From Ignavibacteriales bacterium (GTDB lineage: Bacteria; Bacteroidota; Ignavibacteria; Ignavibacteriales; Melioribacteraceae), in the NCBI GenBank assembly GCA_020635275.1, contig JACKAA010000003.1:682173-746172 (forward strand): DNA of 64,000 nt, written 5' to 3'. Below are positions 39,291-48,607 of the stretch, piece by piece. The position numbers and the translations under genes were made by a program. The notes beneath the pieces were generated by a model. It was not told the origin of the DNA. It saw only the letters and a program-made list of their open reading frames with translations, and ran no database searches. The stretch's first letter is position 1; each line of letters starts with the position of its first letter.

Positions 39291-41795
39291 TCAATCAAAT
39301 TTTAATGAATAAAGTTTTGAGCCTCTCATTCTAAAAATTATTCTTACTGTTTTGCCTGCAAGTTTTGAAACATCTTTACTTGTCACTACTTTTTCAGATA
39401 ATGTGACACCTATTTCTTCATTATTATTACTAATTCTTTCTATGTCATCTTTATTTTTCATCCATTCAACCTCTGTTTCAATAAAATCACCATTTATATA
39501 AATACAGTCATCAACGCTAAAACCTTCAATATCATTTCCATTTTCATCAAGGAAACCAACTTGCAAATATCCTGCTGCATCCGTATCTACATTTAATAAA
39601 AGTCGCTTTCCTTCAAAAATTAATGGTTTGGTAGTTATATAAATTTCTTTTTCATAAGGAGAATCAATCGAAATAAAACCATCTAATCTTTGCACTAACC
39701 TATAAACTGCTCTTTTATTTGGAAAAACTTCCCAAGGAGAATGATAATGAGGTTCACTAAAACAATATTGCCAAATTTCATTATCTCTTTTAATCATTCC
39801 ATATGCAATGTATGATGTTTTAAAATCAATACCATCATGTTCACCAATTCCAACGTAAGCAGGTCTTGGATGTCTTTGCCAGTCAACACCGTTTCTGCTT
39901 ATAGCCAGTTGAGTTTCTAGTGGGCCAGATCCTCTTTTTCTTTTAGGGTCCATCAATATTTTTCTTGTTATTGGCTCTGAATCTTCATAATGAAAATAAA
40001 GAATTGGGAATGCTAGATAAGTGTCAGGAGCCCAAGCATATTTTTGTGCTTTTGGTACATATATATCAGTTTCACTTGGATCAACAGAATCAATTGGAGA
40101 AAAAATCCACGGATATTCAAGCGAAAATCCACCTGGTGTTAGCGGTCCATTATCCAAATACCACGGAATGAGTTTTGCAACTCTTTTACCAACTACTCTT
40201 TCCTTATATTCTTTGTCCGTTAATGCTTTAAAAGGCCAAGGTTTTAGTAGATCTCTGGTTTCTGTCATAACAAAATCTCTCTGCGTAGCTCCCGATTTAG
40301 TTCTGCCAAAATCTGATCTATGAAATGCAGTATAAACTTGTTTTTGATCATCGTAATAAATATTTGCTTGTGATCCTGATCTAAAAGGCAGTACAGGTTG
40401 TTTATATCTTTTAAAGTTTAATCCATCTTCTGAATAAAATAATGAAACCGCTCTCCTATGATAATCGCTTATATATTTCCATCTCTCCTCTTTCGGGGCA
40501 TTGGGATCAATAAAAACAACACCCATACCAACATTTTCATGTAATACGATATTGTTATTATTTTTATATTTTCCATTTTGTAGATCAGGTGCAGAGAAAT
40601 TTATTCCATCTTTAGAAATCCATACTGCCAAATAATCGTCATCAACTGTAGTATAGATTCTTATATTACCTTTTTCATCTTCCAATACACTTAAATGTTT
40701 CCTAAAGGGTCCAGCAATATCTGTTAAAACAATTTCTTTCTTTTGAGGAGGATTTACAACAAAATCAACATTTTCACTTAACTCTAACAGATAATCATCA
40801 ATAAATAAATGTTTTCTATTTCCTAAATTTATTGTTCCATTACTGTTTTCGTTAAATAATAATTGCGGCCCTTTTAATAAGTTATTTTGATTTGCACTTT
40901 TATTTATATAGGAAAAACTTTCTGGTACAGAAAAATTTTCACTATAAATATTACCTTCAGAAAATCTTAACTCATCAATAATTCCACTCAATGGTTCTTC
41001 CCAAATTCCATTTCTTCCTACACTAAAATAATCTTCATCCCCTTGGGGAAGTTTTTCTATTCTAATATTTTCAGATTTACTTATTAAATTACCATTAACG
41101 TAATGAGTCAATTCTAACTTGGTAGCATTATACATAAACACTACATGTTGCCAGTTTTGGTGTTTTAAATTGGTAGGAAGATATAATGTATTTCCATTTG
41201 GTTGATTATAAATAATAAATTGATTCTGTTCCTTATTTAATTTAAGGAAAGTAACAATTTCATTTTCGCCCCTTGGTCCAGTCCCAATCTCAAATACTGT
41301 ACCATTTTCAATTAAGTTATCTAAAGGCTTATACCAAAACTCAATTGTCCAATCAAAATAACCTAAGTTCAATTTTGTTTTCGTTGCTTGAGCGAATCCT
41401 ACTTGTTTTCTCAGATGTTTTTCTCCACTGGTCATTAAAGCTGAAAAATTCGCATTAAACCAATTCATTGGTTCTTGTGTTTTTCCTTCTTGTTTTAACA
41501 ATTTTGTTAATCCAAAACTGACCTCGTCCTCAATTTCTAAGAAATCAAATTTTGATTGTTGCTCTGGGTGTAAAGCATTTCCAAATTTACCTTTCACAAT
41601 CTTACCACCTAGTCCAAGTACCATTGGGAAATCATTGTCTGATAGGTCCGATAATACACAGCTAGGATATATACCTTGTTGTTCATCAAATGGCCAAAAT
41701 GCAATTGTTTGTGCATTAACTATGTTATTAGATAAGAGTCCTATTAATAAAATTATTCTTATCATGTTGCTACTTACTACGAAATATTCTTTCAT
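39291..41795 (-). CDS. LamG plus GH43/GH32-like propeller protein, copy 1 of a tandem pair
   Basis: This 834-residue protein has a signal peptide ('IRIILLIGLLSNNIVNAQ'). A LamG-type sandwich (about 30-300, 'YFDWTIEFWYKP', 'HQNWQHVVFMYN', 'GIIDELRF') is followed by 'NRKHLFIDDYLLELSENV' and the five-bladed propeller ('RKHLSVLEDEKGNIRIYTTV', 'DDQKQVYTAFHRSD', 'RKRGSGPLETQLAISRNG'). A C-terminal sandwich ends 'RIIFRMRGSKLYSLKFD'. It shares the complete domain order and long matching stretches with the next gene. Its stop lies 26 bp before that gene's preferred start. A role as exo-acting glycosidase or carbohydrate-binding scaffold is inferred. Confidence 0.82.
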   Translation of the reverse strand: MKEYFVVSSNMIRIILLIGLLSNNIVNAQTIAFWPFDEQQGIYPSCVLSDLSDNDFPMVLGLGGKIVKGKFGNALHPEQQSKFDFLEIEDEVSFGLTKLLKQEGKTQEPMNWFNANFSALMTSGEKHLRKQVGFAQATKTKLNLGYFDWTIEFWYKPLDNLIENGTVFEIGTGPRGENEIVTFLKLNKEQNQFIIYNQPNGNTLYLPTNLKHQNWQHVVFMYNATKLELTHYVNGNLISKSENIRIEKLPQGDEDYFSVGRNGIWEEPLSGIIDELRFSEGNIYSENFSVPESFSYINKSANQNNLLKGPQLLFNENSNGTINLGNRKHLFIDDYLLELSENVDFVVNPPQKKEIVLTDIAGPFRKHLSVLEDEKGNIRIYTTVDDDYLAVWISKDGINFSAPDLQNGKYKNNNNIVLHENVGMGVVFIDPNAPKEERWKYISDYHRRAVSLFYSEDGLNFKRYKQPVLPFRSGSQANIYYDDQKQVYTAFHRSDFGRTKSGATQRDFVMTETRDLLKPWPFKALTDKEYKERVVGKRVAKLIPWYLDNGPLTPGGFSLEYPWIFSPIDSVDPSETDIYVPKAQKYAWAPDTYLAFPILYFHYEDSEPITRKILMDPKRKRGSGPLETQLAISRNGVDWQRHPRPAYVGIGEHDGIDFKTSYIAYGMIKRDNEIWQYCFSEPHYHSPWEVFPNKRAVYRLVQRLDGFISIDSPYEKEIYITTKPLIFEGKRLLLNVDTDAAGYLQVGFLDENGNDIEGFSVDDCIYINGDFIETEVEWMKNKDDIERISNNNEEIGVTLSEKVVTSKDVSKLAGKTVRIIFRMRGSKLYSLKFD

Positions 41796-41803
41796 ATATT
41801 TTC

Positions 41804-42709
41804 TTAATTTATTCTAAACTCACGTTGGGATACTTGAATTGTATTTTTTGTTGTATCAACGCCAACTATGTAATAGGGAGAATTTTCATTATCGGCAAAA
41901 GAATCTGTTTCAAATACTTTAATTGAATCGAAAATTGTATCTGTTTGCCACATATGTCCATGTCCAACAAAAATTCCTTTTATTTGATGTTTAAATTCTT
42001 CCAGAACTTTGAAAAAGTCTTGTTCAGTTTCTTCCGTGACTAAATCTTTGGGTTTGCACCAAATTTTAAAGTTATCAGTTTGGATCGGGTGATGAAAAAA
42101 TAATATTGTAGGGTTATCATTTTTTAGAGATTCTTTTAAGAAAGAGATTTGTTCGTTATCAAAATTCCTACTCAAATATTTTCCTCTCATACTGTTTAAT
42201 ACAATAAAATTCCATCCCTTATTTTTAATTAAGTAATAAGGCTCAATACTTGTAAATTTTTTCCATAATTTTTCTATTTGATCTATTTCGGTTTTTGTAA
42301 AAGGTTCATCAGAATCTTTATTACTATCAATTTTGTAATCGTGGTTACCCAATGTTAAATAATATGGGACTTTACTCTTTTTCAAAATCGTATATAATTT
42401 TTTAACTCTATTGTTATTTGATTCAATAAGATTCTTGTTTTTATAAAAGCTAGAAACATTATCGCCGGTAAAAAAAATTGCATCAAATTTCTTAAAATAT
42501 AATTCATTAATTTCTTCAACCAATTCAGCCAATCTTACATCTTTGTTTTCGTCACTACTGATATGTACATCCGATATAACTAAAAAAGAATAATCAGTTT
42601 TGATGTTTTTTATGGTTTTATTATTACAACCATATAAAAGAATACTTGTTATTATTATTGCTAAAATTTTATTTGTAACAATATTTTTTTGGGAAGTAAG
42701 CATTTTCAT
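41804..42709 (-). CDS. Calcineurin-like metallophosphoesterase lipoprotein
   Basis: This 301-residue protein has a lipobox at 'ILLYGC'. The five metallophosphoesterase motifs are present: 'ISDVHIS', 'FFTGDNVSS', 'TLGNHDYK', 'LFFHHP' and 'FVGHGHMWQT', forming the two-metal site. The family includes cyclic-nucleotide phosphodiesterases and other phosphoesterases; specificity cannot be read. It lies 8 bp before the LamG-propeller pair and 13 bp after the bicupin gene, so it belongs to the same operon. It could remove phosphate or a related ester from a periplasmic intermediate. Confidence 0.87.
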   Translation of the reverse strand: MKMLTSQKNIVTNKILAIIITSILLYGCNNKTIKNIKTDYSFLVISDVHISSDENKDVRLAELVEEINELYFKKFDAIFFTGDNVSSFYKNKNLIESNNNRVKKLYTILKKSKVPYYLTLGNHDYKIDSNKDSDEPFTKTEIDQIEKLWKKFTSIEPYYLIKNKGWNFIVLNSMRGKYLSRNFDNEQISFLKESLKNDNPTILFFHHPIQTDNFKIWCKPKDLVTEETEQDFFKVLEEFKHQIKGIFVGHGHMWQTDTIFDSIKVFETDSFADNENSPYYIVGVDTTKNTIQVSQREFRIN

Positions 42710-42722
42710 TATTGAATAGTAT

Positions 42723-43502
42723 TTAATTACTTATCAAGCCTTTTACAACTAAAATTAAGATTTCCTCGGATATAATTTTAATATTACATCTTTCTTTGGG
42801 CTGAATTAATATTACATTTCCAAACGCAAGATTTTTAATTTCATTATTTATATATAATTCTCCTGCGCCTTTCAAAATAAATAAAGATTTTTCTTCATTA
42901 TATTTTGTTTCAATTTCATATGAGCTACTTTTAATAAGGTACAAGCATTTAATTTCACAATTATTTGTTTCATTCTTTGTAAGTAAAATCAGTTCATTTT
43001 TTGAGTAATTAATTCTTGTTTCATCAATTAAACTTGAAAAATATTTATGTGCTTTTATATCTTCCAATAAAGTCTCTCTATCAACTTCAGATTTTCCGGT
43101 TTCAGCTTGTTCTTTTCTTATGCTTTTTACCATTTCAATATGTTCTGCAAAACTTTTATGTCCTTCTTTTTCTTTTGATTTAAAGACATTGAATAACATA
43201 TAGCATAGTTTTTCTTCTGTGGTCGTAATTGTCTGATGAACTAGTCCAGCTGGGACATAGGCCAAACAACCTTTTTCTGCAGTGAATTCTTCGTTCCCAA
43301 GTTTTATAATTCCCTCTCCATTAGTAACATAAAATATTTGATCTTTATCATTATGTTTATGTGGTGGCCCATCTTGTTTTGGCGTCCAACAATTCCAACC
43401 GACTTCGCTTAATTCTGTTTCACTTCTGTCTATTAGAACAGTAATTTCATTTAAACCTGCTACATCAAGTTTTTGTCCATCTCTGTAGTACCTATATATC
43501 AT
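42723..43502 (-). CDS. Bicupin protein
   Basis: This 259-residue cytosolic protein has two cupin barrels. The first (about 30-115) has a metal-type motif ('PPHKHNDKDQIFYVTNGEG' and 'AYVPAGLVHQ') with two His, one Gln and a further His. The second (about 175-255, 'SLFILKGAGELYINNEI') lacks His ligands and looks degenerate. It resembles sugar-acid isomerases or sensing proteins of catabolic loci rather than a transcription factor, as there is no DNA-binding domain. Its start is 1 bp after the stop of the BNR-propeller gene, indicating tight coupling. Confidence 0.78.
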   Translation of the reverse strand: MIYRYYRDGQKLDVAGLNEITVLIDRSETELSEVGWNCWTPKQDGPPHKHNDKDQIFYVTNGEGIIKLGNEEFTAEKGCLAYVPAGLVHQTITTTEEKLCYMLFNVFKSKEKEGHKSFAEHIEMVKSIRKEQAETGKSEVDRETLLEDIKAHKYFSSLIDETRINYSKNELILLTKNETNNCEIKCLYLIKSSSYEIETKYNEEKSLFILKGAGELYINNEIKNLAFGNVILIQPKERCNIKIISEEILILVVKGLISN

Positions 43503-43503
43503 T

Positions 43504-45477
43504 CTATTCTCCTGAAGTAATTAAATCATCAATAAAATAAATTGAAGCTGGTATCTTTTCACCACCAGCTGGCAAAGATTCATAATTCATACCTGTTTGA
43601 GCCGGCGCGCCAAATTCCATTTCTTTGTGATCAACATAATTTCTATAAGGTCCAGTGCTAAAGGTAATTCGCTCTACATTGTCTACTTGATCGGCAAATT
43701 CAATTTTTTCTTCTAACTTCTTTCCATTTAAAATAACTTCATAGTTTTTATTATTACAATTAATATTTAGAGTAACATTATACCAAGCATCTGGTGAGAT
43801 AGAAACTGCTGTTGCTTTTACTTTTTTAAGACTAAATGATAACCATTCTTTATCAATTCTTAATTTAATGGGTCTATTTCCCTGTTGATCCTGAATTTCT
43901 ATATTCATACTATACCCGAGTACTGGTTTGTTGACATTGAATCTGAAACTTATTTTTTTAATAGCATCTTTGGGAAATATTCTTTCAGCAAATGCACAAT
44001 CATATGGATCTTCATCCTTAAGTATTAGATATTTATTTAATGTATTAGAATCTTGCCCTATTTCAATTGGGGCCCATTTATATACATAAAGATTCCAATT
44101 TGTTAATTCTGCAATAGAAGCTATCGATTCAAAATTTTGTTTAACTTCATCGTTAACACTTCCTACAATTGGCACATTAGTTTTTGAAATCCATATATCC
44201 TCCTTGTTCATACTATAAACATTCCATAATTCATCGCCCAAAGGATTTCCATTTCCTTCAACAATACCTCTAAAATATTGTGTCCCTCGATTTTTATGTA
44301 TTCCTTGATAACGGATAGGAGACACTTCGCTAGTTAAGCAATACATTTTATCAAATGTATGTCCATCATCTCCAACTATTGCAACCATGGGAAAGCGATT
44401 TCTCTTTGTTGCCGATTGATTGTGAATAATTACAAAACGTTCATCATCTGTTTTTTGGCCCCAAGTTTTTGCTCCATCTGTCCAAAGTGTTTTATTTTTA
44501 ACAATACTTGTCCATGTTTTACCGTTATCTGAACTCAGTGCAGAATATTGATTTTTCCACAAAGCAACTACAACACCATCGGAACGATGATAAAAGCTAA
44601 GTGCTTTTCCAGCACCTCCTGCAGTAACAATATTTTTAGAAAAATAATCTCCATCGGGGACCTGTGAAGGATCAATTGTATAAAAACCATCTTTAGCTCT
44701 ATCTTCTTCCCACCATTGAAGAGTTACAAGTTTATCCTCTAACAAAGATTCACACGCCATTAAAAAATCTTTATCTTGGCTTGTTTTATAGAATGGATAA
44801 TTTGTATTAAATTCATTCCATCCAGCATGTCGATTATAACGTATAAAATAAATTGGTCCAAATGTACCGTTTTTATATACTTCTCTTACAACCCTTCCAA
44901 TTCCATCTCCAGCATTTGGTGAATTTCTAGGTGTCGCCGTATAACTGTAGAATCCGGATATTAATAATCTACCTTTTGGAGAAACGTAAAAACCCATTCT
45001 TTGATGCATTACAGACTTTGTTCCAGCTGCAACTAACCGCACATCATCATTTATTTCTGGTAAAGTATATTCTGGAAAAGCAATTATAGGATCACTCCAT
45101 TTCATTCCATCTTCTGATGTTACCATGCATACCCTAGTCGGTGGATGATGCTCTTCAACTAGCCCTTGTAAGAATTGAAGATAGAATTTATCATTCCAAT
45201 ATGCTAAATAAGGTTGGTGATTATATGTGAAGCCAATTTCTCCGGGATCGGATGGGTTTTCACGATTGGCTCTAAATACTTGAAAATGGTGAACTCCAAC
45301 CGCATGTGGTAATTTGCCATCATAGAATTCTTTTATTGGCTGATTGTTCCCAGTATAAATAACAGGCTCTTGTTTACTTTCCTCCAATGAAGGTGGAAGT
45401 TTTGTCTGTGCAAATGAAATATTTATTACAAGTAGTAAAATAATTTTGACTTTCATTAACAGTAAGAGATTATCCAT
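43504..45477 (-). CDS. Exported BNR/sialidase-like beta-propeller with C-terminal LamG-like domain
   Basis: This 657-residue protein has a signal peptide ('MKVKIILLLVINISFAQ' from residue 8). The ATG at 45477 is kept because GGAG precedes it. Residues about 40-430 form a propeller with Asp-box motifs ('SEDGMKWSD', 'SSDNGKTWTS') and the distinctive 'GVHHFQVFRANRENPSDPGE' opening. Residues about 450-657 are a concanavalin-like sandwich ('RFNVNKPVLGYSMNIEIQDQ'). Related propellers include sialidases and several polysaccharide lyases; no clear arginine triad is visible. It lies between the GntP permease and the bicupin, so it likely acts on the same polymer. Confidence 0.8.
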   Translation of the reverse strand: MDNLLLLMKVKIILLLVINISFAQTKLPPSLEESKQEPVIYTGNNQPIKEFYDGKLPHAVGVHHFQVFRANRENPSDPGEIGFTYNHQPYLAYWNDKFYLQFLQGLVEEHHPPTRVCMVTSEDGMKWSDPIIAFPEYTLPEINDDVRLVAAGTKSVMHQRMGFYVSPKGRLLISGFYSYTATPRNSPNAGDGIGRVVREVYKNGTFGPIYFIRYNRHAGWNEFNTNYPFYKTSQDKDFLMACESLLEDKLVTLQWWEEDRAKDGFYTIDPSQVPDGDYFSKNIVTAGGAGKALSFYHRSDGVVVALWKNQYSALSSDNGKTWTSIVKNKTLWTDGAKTWGQKTDDERFVIIHNQSATKRNRFPMVAIVGDDGHTFDKMYCLTSEVSPIRYQGIHKNRGTQYFRGIVEGNGNPLGDELWNVYSMNKEDIWISKTNVPIVGSVNDEVKQNFESIASIAELTNWNLYVYKWAPIEIGQDSNTLNKYLILKDEDPYDCAFAERIFPKDAIKKISFRFNVNKPVLGYSMNIEIQDQQGNRPIKLRIDKEWLSFSLKKVKATAVSISPDAWYNVTLNINCNNKNYEVILNGKKLEEKIEFADQVDNVERITFSTGPYRNYVDHKEMEFGAPAQTGMNYESLPAGGEKIPASIYFIDDLITSGE

Positions 45478-45523
45478 TTATTTCTCCGTGTAGAAAAATC
45501 ATAAGATCTATTAATTTTTTAAT

Positions 45524-46843
45524 TTAGACAAAAGCCACCTTAATAATTAAGATTATTAAAATTGCAGACAATCCTTGTAACAATGTTGCTATTGTATGGC
45601 TTTTCAATGCTGTTGATGTTTCTATACCGGTAAATTGAGTTACTACCCAAAAATAACTATCATTTATATGTGAGACAGTCATAGCTCCAGCACCAATTGC
45701 TAAGACAACAAGTGCCCTAGATAAAGGAGCTTCAAGACCCATAGGAACTAACATAGGGGAAATGATTGCAGCAGTTGTTATTATGGAAACAGTTGATGAT
45801 CCTTGTGCCGACTTAAGTATTGCAGCTAAAATAAATGGTAGAACGATACCAACCTGCATTTCTCCAAAAATATTTTGTATTGTATTTGAAATATCAGTCG
45901 CCCTAAGAATATTTCCAAATGCTCCACCAGCTCCAGTAATTAAAATTATGACACCAGCATTTTTTAATCCTTCAGCAAACCAATCAAAATGAGTCTCTTT
46001 ATTCTGTTTTTTTATTTTAAGTGAAATGAAAACTCCAATTAACAATGCAATAATTGGATTTCCCATTATTTTTAAGAATTCAGTAAAAATTCCTTGACCA
46101 AATGGTTCGGTAGGATATTCTGCAATTGATTTTAGAGCAATAAGAATAATTGGCACAACAATTGGAGTAAAGGATATTCTTGCATTAGGCAAATCTTCAG
46201 TATCTTCTTTAATTTCAGATATTACTTGCCCAATAGTCGTATTTTTTTTTGATGAATATATTGCCCAACCTAATCCCACCAAAGAAGTTGGTATAGCAAC
46301 AACAATACCTAATAAAATAACTAATCCAATATCTGCGCCAATTGTTGCTGCAGCTGCAAGTGGTCCTGGTGTTGGAGGTACGAAGACATGCGTTACATAT
46401 AAACCGGTTGATAGTGCAATTGCAAGTGCTAATATAGGTATACCTGTTTTTTTGCTTAATGCCTTATTTAATGATGATAAAATTATAAAGCCTGAATCGC
46501 AAAACACTGGAATTGATACAATATAACCTGTAATATTCATAGCAAGAGCAGATCTTTTTTCACCAATCATTTTAATAATACTATTTGCCATTTGCTGCGC
46601 ACCACCTGTCTTTTCTAAATAGACTCCTATAATAGTACCAAAAGCAATAATAATACCTATACTCTTTAAAGTATTTCCAAATCCTTCACTAATTTTTTCG
46701 ATTATAATGGAACCTTCCAATTGCCCAACAAATCCCATAATTATAGAACTCACGATTAACGATAAAAAGGGATGAACTTTAAATTTTGCCGTAGCAATTA
46801 TTAAAATTATTATGACAATTATTAGTGCCCCAATTATGATCAT
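45524..46843 (-). CDS. GntP-family gluconate/sugar-acid:H+ symporter
   Basis: This 439-residue inner-membrane protein has about 12 transmembrane helices. Family motifs are visible: 'GFGNTLKSIGIIIAFGTIIG', 'SIPVFCDSGFIILSSLNKAL', 'THVFVPPTPGPLAAA', and near the end 'KSAQGSSTVSIITTAAI'. GntP transporters import gluconate, D-serine and other hydroxy acids with protons. Its place beside a four-carbon-acid kinase and PdxA-like dehydrogenase suggests a threonate- or erythronate-like acid as cargo. Confidence 0.92.
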   Translation of the reverse strand: MIIIGALIIVIIILIIATAKFKVHPFLSLIVSSIIMGFVGQLEGSIIIEKISEGFGNTLKSIGIIIAFGTIIGVYLEKTGGAQQMANSIIKMIGEKRSALAMNITGYIVSIPVFCDSGFIILSSLNKALSKKTGIPILALAIALSTGLYVTHVFVPPTPGPLAAAATIGADIGLVILLGIVVAIPTSLVGLGWAIYSSKKNTTIGQVISEIKEDTEDLPNARISFTPIVVPIILIALKSIAEYPTEPFGQGIFTEFLKIMGNPIIALLIGVFISLKIKKQNKETHFDWFAEGLKNAGVIILITGAGGAFGNILRATDISNTIQNIFGEMQVGIVLPFILAAILKSAQGSSTVSIITTAAIISPMLVPMGLEAPLSRALVVLAIGAGAMTVSHINDSYFWVVTQFTGIETSTALKSHTIATLLQGLSAILIILIIKVAFV

Positions 46844-46918
46844 TTATTTTCTCGGTTAGTTTTAACTAAATTTTTTTCTTTTATGACCATTTTTAATGTC
46901 TACTTTTTAAAATTAAAC

Positions 46919-47006
46919 TTGTGGATTATCACAATTTTTAACTGTTGCTTTTTAGGAGGAAGCTCTAAGTGATTACAGTCATTCGTAATTAATAGATAAT
47001 CCACAA
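46919..47006. repeat. 12-bp perfect inverted repeat between two permease genes
   Basis: 'TTGTGGATTATC' at 46919-46930 is repeated exactly in inverse at 46995-47006, enclosing 64 bp. It occupies the only sizeable gap in the metabolic part of the operon, between the Na+ symporter and GntP genes. It could be a regulatory structure or a miniature element end. Confidence 0.6.
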
Positions 47007-47026
47007 TTTCACCAATTCATATTTTA

Positions 47027-48577
47027 TTATTTTTTAGTCTTTAATTTCTTATACCAACTATAAATTGTTAAATCCTCATGGACTTCTTCATGTGGGAAAA
47101 ATAAGCTTCCCAAATAACCAACTATGATTACAATTAAATGTGTATAAACTCCAAGCATATATTTATGATGTGTAAAATTCCATGATCCTAGATCTAATAA
47201 TTTTGAGTCACCAATTTTCTGAGAAGTTAATACTGCATATGCTGTAAATATTATGCTTACAACTATTCCAATGTTGACACCTTTTTTATTAGCTCTTTTA
47301 GAAAATAATCCAAGTAAAAATATGCCAACGATTCCTCCAGAAAATATTGCATATAATCCAAAAACAATACCTAGCACTCCTTCACCCCCTAGCAATACAT
47401 AAAGTGTTGCTACTAATAATGCCGCAAATCCTGAAATAACCACAACAATTTTTCCAAATTTCATTCTTTGTTCTTCTGAACTTTTTGGTTTAAATCGTAA
47501 ATAGTAATCTTCAACCCCAATAGCCGCTAAACAATTTAAATCAGAATCAAGGCTTGATACTGCAGCGGCAATTAAGGCAGATAAAATTAAACCAATAACG
47601 CCTGGAGGTAACTGAGAAACAATAAAATACGGAAATACGGCATCCGGTTGAATGTCTGCAGGTAATGTCGAATTTGATAATTGATAATATGAAAACAACG
47701 CTGTTCCAATAAACATAAATAAAGTCCAAACAGGCAAACTTAAAAATACACCCATTAGTGCAGCACGAATCGCTCCCTTTTCTGATTTTGCAGCTAAATA
47801 TCTTTGAATTATTGTTTGATCGGTTGCATATTTCTGTATTCCATAAAATATTCCATTTACTACCATAACAACGAAGGTTAGCTTGGTAAAGTCCCAATTA
47901 TAAGGTCCAAAATCTATTTTGTTATTTTCCACTGCATTGTTAACTATTGCAATCGGGCCACCTTCAACACTAAATAAAATAACAGTTAATGCTATCAAAC
48001 CACCACCAATTAGTAAAAATCCTTGGATTACATCAAGCCATATTACTGCTTCCATTCCTCCTTTCAATGTTATGAATATAATTGTAAATCCTATAAGCCA
48101 AATTATTAAATAAGTATTTACTCCCGTCATACTTGTTAATGCAAGACCCATAAGAAAAAATACGGATCCCATTTTTGAAAAGTGAGTTAAGGAAAAAGCA
48201 ATAGAACTGTAAAATCTTGCAAATGCACCAAATCTTTTCTCAAAGTATTCATATGCACTAATTCCAATTACTTTACGGTACAATGGAACTACTATCCAAA
48301 CAAGACCTGATAAAATTATTACAACCATGATTCCTTGTACCAGAAGAATCCAATTAGATTTAAATCCTTCGCCTGGATATGCTAAAAAGGTGATACTACT
48401 TATTAAAGTTGCAAAAATTGACATACCAACTGCCCATGATGGTATACGTCCACCCGCAGCAAAATAATTTTTTGTATCTGTTTGGCGCTTAGCAAAGAAC
48501 AATCCAACATAAATTGAAACAATTAATGATAATAATATCACTAAATAATCTAACCAACTTAACGTATAACCATGCAT
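47027..48577 (-). CDS. Sodium/solute symporter (SSS family)
   Basis: This 516-residue protein has about 13-14 hydrophobic helices. The SSS pattern is clear: 'LIVSIYVGLFFAKRQTDTKN' and 'YFAAGGRIPSWAVGMSIFAT' near the N-terminus, 'AYEYFEKRFGAFARFYSS', and 'LSALIAAAVSSLDSDLNCLA' holding residues typical of the Na+ site. Family members of this type import sugars or sialic acid with Na+. It is the second transporter in the cluster, next to GntP, which suggests either two products or neutral and acid forms of one sugar. Confidence 0.92.
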   Translation of the reverse strand: MHGYTLSWLDYLVILLSLIVSIYVGLFFAKRQTDTKNYFAAGGRIPSWAVGMSIFATLISSITFLAYPGEGFKSNWILLVQGIMVVIILSGLVWIVVPLYRKVIGISAYEYFEKRFGAFARFYSSIAFSLTHFSKMGSVFFLMGLALTSMTGVNTYLIIWLIGFTIIFITLKGGMEAVIWLDVIQGFLLIGGGLIALTVILFSVEGGPIAIVNNAVENNKIDFGPYNWDFTKLTFVVMVVNGIFYGIQKYATDQTIIQRYLAAKSEKGAIRAALMGVFLSLPVWTLFMFIGTALFSYYQLSNSTLPADIQPDAVFPYFIVSQLPPGVIGLILSALIAAAVSSLDSDLNCLAAIGVEDYYLRFKPKSSEEQRMKFGKIVVVISGFAALLVATLYVLLGGEGVLGIVFGLYAIFSGGIVGIFLLGLFSKRANKKGVNIGIVVSIIFTAYAVLTSQKIGDSKLLDLGSWNFTHHKYMLGVYTHLIVIIVGYLGSLFFPHEEVHEDLTIYSWYKKLKTKK

Positions 48578-48607
48578 AAAAATTCCTTTATTTTTACTTA
48601 CAAACTT

